Assembly (NCBI RefSeq): GCF_016765675.1
Contig: NZ_JAESWB010000168.1
Location: forward strand, 682,001 to 746,000
Direction of reading: 5' to 3'
Source: Neobacillus paridis
GTDB lineage: Bacteria > Bacillota > Bacilli > Bacillales > Cytobacillaceae
Length of the DNA: 64,000 bases
Notes under the pieces: model-generated
Told to the model about the DNA's origin: nothing
Databases searched by the model: none
What the model saw: the letters and a program-made list of their open reading frames with translations, nothing else
Shown here: in pieces, positions 19,073 to 26,865 of the stretch
Position numbering within the stretch: position 1 is the first letter of the stretch
Layout: each line of letters opens with the position of its first letter
Position numbers and translations under genes: made by a program

Positions 19073-20269
19073 TTGAAGTGGAAAAAATCTTTAGCGATAT
19101 TGTTATCAGGGGGCTTGGCGGCGAGTATTTTTCTAGCCGGATGCGGAAGTTCCAAGTCTGATGGAAATGAGGGAAAATCAGGCGGAAAGGTGATTAAGAT
19201 TGCCACACAAACCCCGCTATCTGGTGGAAGTGCCACCATTGGGGAGGCCATTAAGCTTGGTGCACAAATGAAATTAGACGAAGAAAAACAAAAGTTTAAG
19301 GATTTGGGATTTGATTTACAGCTGGTCCCGTATGATGACCAAAGCGACCCGAAGAAAGGCGTTGCCAATGCTCAGTTAATCGGCGCCGATAAAGCGATTT
19401 TGGCGGTAGTGGGACACTTTAACTCGGGAGTTGCCATCCCATCCTCCGAAGTTTATGAAAAATATGCGATTCCAATGGTGTCACCGGCCAACTCCGCGGT
19501 CGAAGTCACGACAAGAGGATTAAAAACCGTCAACCGGATTGTGGCCCGCGATGACTTCCAAGGTCCTGCAGGCGCTGAATTTGCTGTAAACACCTTAAAG
19601 GCCAAGAAAATTTTCATTATCCAAGATAAAACGGCCTATGGAACCGGTCTGGCGGAAGCTTTCAAGAAAGCGGCTGAATCAAAAGGTGCGGAGATTCTCG
19701 GTTTTGAAGGAATTACCGTCGGCGAAAAAGATTTCAACGGTGTGCTGAACCAGGTTGCCTCGAAAAAGCCAGATTTAGTCTATTTTGGCGGTATTTATGC
19801 CGAGGGTGGGCTGATTATTAAGCAGGCCCGAGAAAAAGGGATCAAGGTTCCAATCCTCGGCGGTGATGGAATGGATGCTTCGACACTGGTTGAAATTGCT
19901 GGCGAGGCCGTAAAGGATACGTATATTACTTCACTGGCAGGGGATTCATCGAAATCAGAGGAAGGTAAGAAGTTTATCGAAAGCTATAAGGCAAAATTCA
20001 ACAAAAATACAGAATCCTATTCGGTTTATGGCTATGATACAATGGGCGTCGTCTTAAAGGGGATTGAGGACGCTATTAAAGCCAATAACAATAAAATGCC
20101 GACGCGGGCCCAAGTAAGGGATGCCGTTCGTGGTGTGAAAGATTATCAAGGTGTCTTAACAAAGGTAAGCTTTGATGAAAATGGCGACAATAATTACGCA
20201 AAGGTATTTATTTACAGCTTTAAAGAGGCCAAATATCCAGCGGAATTAGTTGGCGAAGTGAGTAAATAA
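19073..20269 (+). CDS. livJ: Branched-chain amino-acid ABC transporter, substrate-binding lipoprotein
   Basis: Extracellular lipid-anchored receptor of 398 residues. The N-terminus has KWKKS, a hydrophobic stretch and lipobox LAGC (cysteine is the first mature residue). The mature part is a periplasmic-binding fold of the LivJ/LivK type (TPLSGGSATIGEAIKLG, GHFNSGVAIPSSEVYEKY, VYGYDTMGVV). Start TTG at 19073 follows GGGGAGAGG; a TTG at 19034 in the same frame lacks a ribosome binding site. It heads the liv operon. Substrate is inferred to be leucine, isoleucine or valine; a related amide is possible. Confidence 0.92.
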   Translation: MKWKKSLAILLSGGLAASIFLAGCGSSKSDGNEGKSGGKVIKIATQTPLSGGSATIGEAIKLGAQMKLDEEKQKFKDLGFDLQLVPYDDQSDPKKGVANAQLIGADKAILAVVGHFNSGVAIPSSEVYEKYAIPMVSPANSAVEVTTRGLKTVNRIVARDDFQGPAGAEFAVNTLKAKKIFIIQDKTAYGTGLAEAFKKAAESKGAEILGFEGITVGEKDFNGVLNQVASKKPDLVYFGGIYAEGGLIIKQAREKGIKVPILGGDGMDASTLVEIAGEAVKDTYITSLAGDSSKSEEGKKFIESYKAKFNKNTESYSVYGYDTMGVVLKGIEDAIKANNNKMPTRAQVRDAVRGVKDYQGVLTKVSFDENGDNNYAKVFIYSFKEAKYPAELVGEVSK

Positions 20270-20274
20270 GGTGG

Positions 20275-20313
20275 AAAGGGTATGACGCACACTTGTGTGT
20301 GAGGTACCCTTTT
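20275..20313 (+). terminator. Hairpin between livJ and livH
   Basis: AAAGGGTA (20275-20282) pairs with TACCCTTT (20305-20312) with an inner CACAC/GTGTG stem, then TTTTCTTCT. A partial terminator here would let the binding protein be made in excess over the permeases, as is common. Confidence 0.65.
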
Positions 20314-20346
20314 CTTCTATAAATAATGAGGACAAGGGGGTTAGCC

Positions 20347-21333
20347 ATGCTTACTGAAATGATCCAAAATATCCCGCAGGTACTGATCGACGGTCTCACC
20401 TTAGGAGCGGTCTATGCCGTTATCGCAATCGGATACACGATGGTATATGGGATTTTGGAATTAATTAATTTTGCCCACGGGGAAATTTTTATGACGGGTG
20501 CCTTTATTGGCACAGCGATGTTAATCGTTTTGACAGGAATTGGCTGGGTCTCCTCGGTACCGACAATTATCATGCTAATTGTTGTTCTATTATTTACCGC
20601 TATTTTAACAGGCCTGTTAGGAATGGGGATTGAAAGGGTAGCATACCGGCCCTTGCGCAACATGCCGCGATTAATTCCATTGATTACGGCGATTGGAGTT
20701 TCGTTTTTATTACAGGATATTGTCCGCTTTATTGCCGAATTGAAAAAAGGAAATTACATTGTAACCGGTCCAAGTCTTTTTAATAGTCAGCTATCGATTA
20801 AAGCTTCATCAATTAGTTCTATTTTTACCGATGCGACGATTAAGCAATCGTTTGTCATTGTTCTGATCGCTGCCGTTTTGATGATGATCGGTCTTGATTT
20901 CTTCGTTAATCGGACGAAGTGGGGAATGGCGATGCGCGCAGTTGCTCAGGATCGTGATACCGCTGCATTGATGACGATCAATGTCAATAAGGTTATTTCA
21001 ATCACTTTCTTTGTTGGTTCAGCGCTTGGCGGTGCTACAGGAGTGCTGTTCGCCGTACAATACGGAACTATCGACCCCTATATTGGTTTTATTCTTGGCT
21101 TAAAAGCATTTACCGCAGCGGTTTTAGGGGGGATTGGCAATATTCGCGGTGCGATGTTCGGCGGACTCTTGCTGGGACTGCTAGAAATGTTCGCCTCGGC
21201 CAATTTAACCCTGTTATCGCATGGTGTGTTCGGAGCTGAATATAAGGATGTATTTGCGTTTATTATCTTAATTCTTGTGTTGTTATTTAAACCGGAAGGC
21301 CTATTTGGCAAACCGGTAACCGAGAAAGTGTAG
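20347..21333 (+). CDS. livH: Branched-chain amino-acid ABC permease LivH
   Basis: Inner permease subunit, 328 residues, mostly hydrophobic helices. Family segments: LTLGAVYAVIAIGYTMVYG, LINFAHGEIFMTGAF and FTAAVLGGIGNIRGAMFGG. ATG 20347 has AAGGGGG 6 bases upstream; an ATG at 20326 in frame precedes that ribosome binding site and is unlikely. Works with LivM in the membrane. Confidence 0.93.
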   Translation: MLTEMIQNIPQVLIDGLTLGAVYAVIAIGYTMVYGILELINFAHGEIFMTGAFIGTAMLIVLTGIGWVSSVPTIIMLIVVLLFTAILTGLLGMGIERVAYRPLRNMPRLIPLITAIGVSFLLQDIVRFIAELKKGNYIVTGPSLFNSQLSIKASSISSIFTDATIKQSFVIVLIAAVLMMIGLDFFVNRTKWGMAMRAVAQDRDTAALMTINVNKVISITFFVGSALGGATGVLFAVQYGTIDPYIGFILGLKAFTAAVLGGIGNIRGAMFGGLLLGLLEMFASANLTLLSHGVFGAEYKDVFAFIILILVLLFKPEGLFGKPVTEKV

Positions 21334-21342
21334 GTGAGGAGA

Positions 21343-22638
21343 ATGAAAGCTCTTTGGCAAAACTATCGAAAAAATAAGCTCGCGCAGGGAATCTTCCTTC
21401 TCCTTTACATTGGAATCACGTCGCTCAGCTTATACTTGGCGCAAAAATCAGTGACAGCGTTCCTGCTGCTATTAGCCTCACTTTTACTATTATATTTTAC
21501 TAGCTTTAAAAACGTTACCAAATGGCTCATTGCCGGAGTGGTGCTGGTAATTTTACTGCCATTTACCGCAAGTAATGGGGATGGCTATCAATCCTATATG
21601 GAAGTGGCAACTTTAGTGGGTATCTACATTTCGATGGCGCTGGGACTGAATGTTGTCGTGGGAATGGCCGGCCTGCTTGATTTGGGCTTTATTGCCTTTT
21701 TTGCTGTTGGGGCCTACTCCTATGGGATATTTGCGACCGCCCAAGCGAATCATTTCATGCCTTTTGGGCATTATCCGCTTTCAGGAGAAAGCTTTTGGAT
21801 CTTTATTTTAATCGGCTGTTTTGTTGCCGCCCTGTTCGGCATCCTTCTGGGAATCCCCGTTTTAAGGGTAAAAGGCGATTATTTGGCCATTGTTACCCTG
21901 GGATTCGGGGAAATTATTCGGATCATTTTTAATAACCTGGACCGGCCGGTCAATATCACAAACGGAGCGATGGGCCTTCCTTCGGTTACCCCGCCAAGCC
22001 TGTTTGGAATCGACTTTCTTTATCCAAGTCAATTCTATTACATTGTCCTGATTATCTTAGTATTTACTATTTTCACGGTTCGCCGCTTTGAACATTCAAA
22101 AATAGGCCGGTCATGGAAAGCGGTGAGGGAAAACGAAATAGCCGCTCAAGCAATGGGCGTCCCCCTGGTGAAGACGAAATTAATGGCGTTTGCAATTGGT
22201 GCCTCCTTCTCGGGCATGATGGGTGTCGTTTTTGCGGCCAAGCAAGCATTTGTCGACCCGACAAGCTTTACCTTACTGGAGTCGATTACGATTCTGGTCA
22301 TGGTCATCCTAGGTGGGATGGGCAGTGTTCCCGGAGTTATTCTTGGAGCTGCTGTAATGACGATTCTCAACCTGCAAGTATTAACGGAGATTACCAATTG
22401 GTTGAATCAGCTTAGCACGTCAGGGGCGATTTCGATTCCGGATGCGTTGTCTCCATCGAAGATGCAACGGATGATTTTCGGGCTGCTGTTAATCTTATTC
22501 GCACTTTACCGCCCGCAAGGTCTTTTACCCGCCAAAAACCGCAAATATGACCAAAAATTATTACAAAAAGGGAGTAAGGAGGCCAACGGTGATTCGCTGC
22601 GCGAACAATCTCCAATCGAGAACGCTCAGGAGGTGTAG
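21343..22638 (+). CDS. livM: Branched-chain amino-acid ABC permease LivM
   Basis: Second permease subunit, 431 residues, with about nine hydrophobic helices and the motifs GMAGLLDLGFIAFFAVGAY, LAIVTLGFGEIIRI and ILVMVILGGMGSVPGVI. The charged C-terminal tail after RPQGLLPAKNRKY is longer than needed for the fold. ATG at 21343 follows GTGAGGAG. Only 9 bases separate it from livH. Confidence 0.93.
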   Translation: MKALWQNYRKNKLAQGIFLLLYIGITSLSLYLAQKSVTAFLLLLASLLLLYFTSFKNVTKWLIAGVVLVILLPFTASNGDGYQSYMEVATLVGIYISMALGLNVVVGMAGLLDLGFIAFFAVGAYSYGIFATAQANHFMPFGHYPLSGESFWIFILIGCFVAALFGILLGIPVLRVKGDYLAIVTLGFGEIIRIIFNNLDRPVNITNGAMGLPSVTPPSLFGIDFLYPSQFYYIVLIILVFTIFTVRRFEHSKIGRSWKAVRENEIAAQAMGVPLVKTKLMAFAIGASFSGMMGVVFAAKQAFVDPTSFTLLESITILVMVILGGMGSVPGVILGAAVMTILNLQVLTEITNWLNQLSTSGAISIPDALSPSKMQRMIFGLLLILFALYRPQGLLPAKNRKYDQKLLQKGSKEANGDSLREQSPIENAQEV

Positions 22639-22640
22639 GG

Positions 22641-23417
22641 ATGTCCATTTTGGAAGTGAAAAATTTAACGAAGAAATTTGGTGGTCTGGTGGCCACTCAA
22701 GATATATCAATGACCGTGGAAAAAAACTCGATTACTGCGATCATCGGACCAAATGGTGCCGGAAAAACTACTTTTTTTAATATGATTACCGGCGTCTACC
22801 AGCCGACGTCAGGGGAAATTTTGTTGGAAAGTGAAAAATTAAACGGCTTAAAGCCGCATATCGTTTGTCGAAAGGGAATTGCCAGGACGTTTCAAAATAT
22901 CCGTTTGTTTAATGAAATGACCGTGCTGGAAAACGTGATGGTTGGGATGCATGCCCATTTAAAAGCAGGACTTTTTGGAATTTTGTTCAATCTCCCGACG
23001 ACCCGCAAGGAAGAACTGGATTCAGAAATCAAGGCGTATCAATTGCTGGAATATGTAGGCCTGGAGGATTTTCTAAATGAAAAGGCTTGCAATTTAAGCT
23101 ACGGGGCGCAAAGAAGACTGGAGATCGCTAGGGCGCTGGCGGCCGAACCAAAGGTTTTATTATTGGATGAACCGGCAGCAGGCATGAATCCTAAGGAAAC
23201 GACCGAGCTTACCCGGCTGATACGAAACATGCGGGAGGAGTTCAATTTAACGATCATTTTGATTGAGCATGATATGCGGCTCGTCATGGAAATTTCCGAA
23301 CAGATTTTTGTCCTCGATCATGGGGTGAAAATTGCTGAAGGAAAGCCTGAATACATCCGAAATAATCCAAAAGTGATTGAGGCGTACCTCGGCACCGGGG
23401 CTGTTCATGCCGGATAA
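22641..23417 (+). CDS. livG: Branched-chain amino-acid ABC ATPase LivG
   Basis: ATPase subunit of 258 residues. Walker A GPNGAGKTTFFN, signature LSYGAQRRLEIARAL (LSYG, usual for LivG) and Walker B LLLDEPAAGMNP are intact; the H-loop is in LIEHDMRLVM. Two bases after livM, behind AGGAGG. Paired with LivF. Confidence 0.95.
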   Translation: MSILEVKNLTKKFGGLVATQDISMTVEKNSITAIIGPNGAGKTTFFNMITGVYQPTSGEILLESEKLNGLKPHIVCRKGIARTFQNIRLFNEMTVLENVMVGMHAHLKAGLFGILFNLPTTRKEELDSEIKAYQLLEYVGLEDFLNEKACNLSYGAQRRLEIARALAAEPKVLLLDEPAAGMNPKETTELTRLIRNMREEFNLTIILIEHDMRLVMEISEQIFVLDHGVKIAEGKPEYIRNNPKVIEAYLGTGAVHAG

Positions 23418-23430
23418 GGTAAAAATGTTT

Positions 23431-23484
23431 AGCTGGTTCCCTTTTTTTTAAAGGAAAGAAGCTTCAGTAACCAACCAGCTTTTT
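23431..23484 (+). terminator. Hairpin between livG and livF
   Basis: AGCTGGTT (23431-23438) pairs with AACCAGCT (23473-23480), then TTTTT. The 34-base loop makes it a modest terminator; it may tune LivF level relative to LivG. Confidence 0.55.
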
Positions 23485-23523
23485 GAATACTAGAGACTAC
23501 TCTATATAGACAGGGGGGATTCG

Positions 23524-24225
23524 ATGCTCCAATTAAATAAGGTTGTAACCTTTTATGGCGGGATTCAAGCATTAAAAGGAATTGATGTTTCAGTTGAAAA
23601 AGGCGAAATTGTCACCCTGATTGGCAGCAATGGCGCGGGAAAATCGACGACCTTAAAATCGATCAGCGGATTGACGAAAGTCAAAACAGGAAACATCATG
23701 TATAATGGAACGGAAATTACCAATAAACCAGCACACGAAACAACCTTGTTGGGAATCGCCCATGTTCCGGAAGGGAGAAGGATTTTTCCTCGGTTAACAG
23801 TCAAGGAAAATCTATTAATGGGAGCGTTCTCGGTCAAAAGTAAACAAGTTATCGAGGAAAGAATGGAGCAGGCATTCCAATATTTTCCGAAGCTAAAGGA
23901 TCGGCTGGACCAAAAGGGCGGCACGATGAGCGGCGGGGAGCAGCAAATGCTCGCCATCGCCAGAGCGCTAATGATGAAACCGGATTTATTGATGTTAGAC
24001 GAGCCTTCCATGGGTCTGGCACCGATGGTCGTCGAGCAAATTTTTGACATCATCAAGGAATTAAATCAGGGAGGGATTACCATCCTGCTCGTGGAACAAA
24101 ACGCTTACCAAGCTCTGCAAATCGCTAACCGCGGCTATGTCATTCAAACAGGAGAAATCAAACTCAAAGGAAACGGCCATGATCTCTTGACGAATGAAGA
24201 AGTACGCGAAGCCTACCTTGCATAA
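23524..24225 (+). CDS. livF: Branched-chain amino-acid ABC ATPase LivF
   Basis: Second ATPase of the transporter, 233 residues. Walker A GSNGAGKSTTLKS, signature MSGGEQQMLAIARAL, Walker B LLMLDEPSMGLAP and the family segment VPEGRRIFPRLTVKENL are all present. AGGGGGG precedes ATG 23524. Last gene of the liv operon. Confidence 0.95.
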   Translation: MLQLNKVVTFYGGIQALKGIDVSVEKGEIVTLIGSNGAGKSTTLKSISGLTKVKTGNIMYNGTEITNKPAHETTLLGIAHVPEGRRIFPRLTVKENLLMGAFSVKSKQVIEERMEQAFQYFPKLKDRLDQKGGTMSGGEQQMLAIARALMMKPDLLMLDEPSMGLAPMVVEQIFDIIKELNQGGITILLVEQNAYQALQIANRGYVIQTGEIKLKGNGHDLLTNEEVREAYLA

Positions 24226-24278
24226 TGGGATCAACAGCTGGATATGCGGTTAAAAACGAAATTTGACATGATAATGCT

Positions 24279-24307
24279 TTGCTTTCGCTGGGTTAAAATG
24301 TTAAGAT
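24279..24307 (+). promoter_or_regulatory. Weak candidate sigma-A promoter for the vmlR leader
   Basis: TTGCTT (24279-24284), 17 bases, then TAAGAT (24302-24307). Both boxes are imperfect. Transcription from here would begin just before the small upstream ORF. Confidence 0.3.
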
Positions 24308-24335
24308 AATGGTAATAAACATGAAGGGAATGTGG

Positions 24336-24380
24336 GTGGACAGTGAGAAACTAATCTTATTTTTTCCGTCAGGCATATAG
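24336..24380 (+). CDS. 14-aa upstream ORF in the vmlR leader
   Basis: GTG at 24336 has AAGGGA 6 bases upstream and reads MDSEKLILFFPSGI before a stop. An in-frame ATG at 24321 would give 19 residues but lacks a ribosome binding site. The codons from about the fifth onward form the 5' arm of the first leader hairpin, so a ribosome stalled here would open that hairpin. Likely a leader peptide rather than a functional protein. Confidence 0.55.
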   Translation: MDSEKLILFFPSGI

Positions 24381-24508
24381 GACGATGATTAAAAAAATAG
24401 GATTAGTCTGCCCAATTTTTATATATTTTGCAAAGGTCTGTTTACAGCAGGCTTTTTGATGCACGATTTTTTACAGACTAATCCTTCCAAATATTTGGGA
24501 GGATTTTT
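24350..24508 (+). promoter_or_regulatory. Predicted transcription attenuator upstream of vmlR
   Basis: Three mutually exclusive pairings are visible. Arm 1 (24350-24365) pairs with arm 2 (24392-24407) over 16 bases with one mismatch position. Arm 2 extended (GGATTAGTCTG, 24400-24410) is exactly complementary to arm 3 (CAGACTAATCC, 24474-24484). Arm 3 overlaps the 5' side of a terminator stem (24480-24490 with 24495-24505) ending in TTTTT. If arm 1 is covered by a stalled ribosome, arm 2 can capture arm 3 and prevent termination. B. subtilis vmlR is known to be attenuation-controlled. Confidence 0.7.
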
Positions 24509-24548
24509 GGCGTTTATATTTATGTCCTCCCGGAAAGCGGGGATTTGC

Positions 24549-26177
24549 ATGAGAGAATGGCTCAATATACAAAATTTGAAATTTACCATTGAAAGCACAA
24601 CCCTTTTTGAGGCTGCGGCTTTACACGTCAAAAGTAATGAAGTAATTGGGGTTATCGGGAAAAATGGCGCCGGGAAATCAACCCTTTTACAAATCATTGC
24701 AGGAGGGCTGGTCTCTGAATCTGGTTCTCTGGAGTGGAAACAAGACTTGCAGGTAGAGTATGTCTTGCAGGAGCAGGTTGACTTTATAAATACAAACATT
24801 ACCCAGTATGAAAAAGAATTATTGGCTAAGCTTTTTGTACCAAATACGGAATATAAATTTTTAAGCGGTGGTGAAAAGCTAAAGGCCCGACTGGCCAAAG
24901 GTTTTTCTGCAGATGCGGATATTTTGCTCCTGGATGAGCCAACTAACCACTTAGACGAGGCAGCGATTTCTCAATTAATTAATCTCATCGAGAAATATAA
25001 CGGAACCGTCATCATGGCTTCCCATGATCGTTACTTTTTAGACCAAGCAGTTACAAAGATTTGGTCCATTGAGGATCAAAAGATCATCGAGTTTGAGGGG
25101 AATTATTCTGCCTATAAGGCGTTCCGTCATGAACAGCGTCAGGCGCAACAGCATGCCTATGACCTTCAGCAAAAGCGGATAAAACAAGTGGAGCACCAGA
25201 TCAACAACCTTTCCTCCTGGTCCGAAAAGGCCCATCAGCAATCAACGAAGCAAGAAGGGTTTAAAGAATACTTCCGCGTAAAGGCAAAAAAGATGGATGC
25301 TCAAGTGAAATCAAAGCGAAAACGGTTGGAAAAGGAACTTGAGAAAGCCAAGGTAGAGCAGTTAACCCCTGAATATACGGTTCAATTTTCATTGCCTCCC
25401 AATCCCAAAAAGGGAAAGCGCCTGCTCGAAGTCAAGGATTTGCGAAAAGGTTTTGGTACGGAGCTGCTGTTTGAACGGGTAAATTTAACGATTCAATCAG
25501 GGGAGAAGATTGCCTTAACAGGACCGAATGGCAGCGGTAAAACCACGCTGCTGAATATTTTAATGGGTAAAGAGCCGGCAGAAGGGTACATTTGGGTGTC
25601 CCCGGCTGCCAAAATTGGCTATTTAACTCAAGAAGTATTTGACCTACCGCTGGAGCAAACACCGGAACAATTTTTCTATCAGGAAACGTTTGCCGGGCGG
25701 GGAAAAGTGCAAAATTTCATGAAACATCTGGGTTTCACCGCAACCCAATGGACGCAGCCGATCGAAAACATGAGCATGGGCGAACGGGTCAAATGCAAGC
25801 TGATGCAATATATTCTCGAGGCCAAGGATCTATTAATCCTGGATGAGCCAACTAACCATTTGGATTTACCATCACGGGAGCAGCTGGAGCAAACACTTTC
25901 TGAGTATGACGGTACAGTCCTGGTCGTATCCCATGACCGCTATTTTTTGGAAAAAATAACAGACAAAAAATGGATCATTGAAAATAAACTAGTTAGGACA
26001 CCTATTATCGAAAATGCTGCTGCTGACGATGCTGCCATTCGCCGAATACAGCTGGAAAACGAACAACAGGAGATTTTGGGAAGACTAAGCTTGTTAACAG
26101 CAAAAGACGAAACCTATGCCAAGCTGGATCAACGGTTTAATGAAATTATCCAAGAGCTCCGCGAATTGAATTCTTAA
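24549..26177 (+). CDS. vmlR: ABC-F ribosome protection protein VmlR
   Basis: Soluble ABC-F ATPase of 542 residues that dislodges antibiotics from the ribosomal peptidyl-transferase centre. In B. subtilis VmlR gives resistance to virginiamycin M, lincomycin and pleuromutilins. Two nucleotide-binding domains (GKNGAGKSTLLQ with [26 protein letters not shown] with MSMGERVKCKLM) flank a charged interdomain linker with SWSEKAHQQSTKQEGFKEY. No membrane segments. Match to VmlR as I recall it is high along the whole length. ATG 24549 has GGGG upstream; the frame is open further upstream (24456) into the attenuator, which I take as leader. Confidence 0.93.
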   Translation: MREWLNIQNLKFTIESTTLFEAAALHVKSNEVIGVIGKNGAGKSTLLQIIAGGLVSESGSLEWKQDLQVEYVLQEQVDFINTNITQYEKELLAKLFVPNTEYKFLSGGEKLKARLAKGFSADADILLLDEPTNHLDEAAISQLINLIEKYNGTVIMASHDRYFLDQAVTKIWSIEDQKIIEFEGNYSAYKAFRHEQRQAQQHAYDLQQKRIKQVEHQINNLSSWSEKAHQQSTKQEGFKEYFRVKAKKMDAQVKSKRKRLEKELEKAKVEQLTPEYTVQFSLPPNPKKGKRLLEVKDLRKGFGTELLFERVNLTIQSGEKIALTGPNGSGKTTLLNILMGKEPAEGYIWVSPAAKIGYLTQEVFDLPLEQTPEQFFYQETFAGRGKVQNFMKHLGFTATQWTQPIENMSMGERVKCKLMQYILEAKDLLILDEPTNHLDLPSREQLEQTLSEYDGTVLVVSHDRYFLEKITDKKWIIENKLVRTPIIENAAADDAAIRRIQLENEQQEILGRLSLLTAKDETYAKLDQRFNEIIQELRELNS

Positions 26178-26212
26178 AATTTGTCTGATGTTGAACCGAA
26201 GGAGAATTATTT

Positions 26213-26398
26213 ATGAAAGATTTCCATTGTTGTGCAACCTGCCGTCACTTTAAGCCCGAAAAAACTCCAAAAGGAATGAAATATGTTTGCGGCCGGCTCG
26301 GTTATGAAACCAAAACGAACTATCAATTTAACTGCTGGAGTCCGAAGGAGCATGTCATCAAGCTAATGAACAAAGAAACAGACCCCAAAACGAATTGA
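26213..26398 (+). CDS. Small cysteine-rich protein, function unknown
   Basis: 61 residues with CC, CRHF, CGRLGYET and a final CW, which could form a small zinc site. ATG at 26213 is preceded by GAAGGAG. It lies 35 bases after vmlR and may be co-transcribed. I do not recognise a family with a known function; the compact C-x2-C-x2-H spacing suggests a treble-clef or zinc-ribbon-like fold. Confidence 0.65.
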   Translation: MKDFHCCATCRHFKPEKTPKGMKYVCGRLGYETKTNYQFNCWSPKEHVIKLMNKETDPKTN

Positions 26399-26445
26399 AG
26401 GTACATCCAAAGTCTGAGCTTTTCTTCAACTAATTATCGAGGAGA

Positions 26446-26477
26446 GGTTCCATCGTTTTCACGATTTGGAATCTTTT
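26446..26477 (+). terminator. Probable terminator after the cysteine-rich gene
   Basis: GGTTCCAtCG (26446-26455) pairs with CGATtTGGAATC (26462-26473), followed by TTTTGTCTT. Confidence 0.5.
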
Positions 26478-26547
26478 GTCTTATTATAAGCTAAAGCCAG
26501 TTAAAGAATTTCCCGGAATAGCCGGAAATATTTAAGGAGGGCTTTGG

Positions 26548-26688
26548 ATGACCATCAATATTGCTTTTCTAACAATAACGTTTAAAAAGAGGAAGCGGAC
26601 AATGGAGGAGATGCTTCACCAAGAAACAATTGAACAGCTTTACGAGCAGCACAAGAACCGCCAATTTTCGCTGTATCGGATCATGTGA
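26548..26688 (+). CDS. yrzI: YrzI-family small protein
   Basis: 46 residues (MTINIAFLTITFKKRKR, then MEEMLHQETIEQLYEQH, ending YRIM) match the Bacillus small-protein family YrzI by the MTINxxFLTITxKKR start and the acidic EQLYEQHKNRQ end. Members have been annotated as probable sporulation proteins; biochemical role unknown. AAGGAGG lies at good spacing before ATG 26548, and a strong terminator follows. Confidence 0.75.
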   Translation: MTINIAFLTITFKKRKRTMEEMLHQETIEQLYEQHKNRQFSLYRIM

Positions 26689-26717
26689 AAAAAATATTAG
26701 ACGGCGAATTATTTTAA

Positions 26718-26752
26718 ACGGCATGAAAAATAGCTTTCATGCCGTTTTTTCG
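26718..26752 (+). terminator. Intrinsic terminator of yrzI
   Basis: ACGGCATGAAA pairs with TTTCATGCCGT across a 6-base loop and is followed by TTTTTT. Confidence 0.85.
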
Positions 26753-26865
26753 TAAGGCATATCGAAATGAAATTTTAGCCTTTACCTCTATACCTCGACC
26801 ATCGAAATATATTATTGTATTATAGTAATATAGTAAATTTGTAAATAGGTTAATGGAGGGCAACT

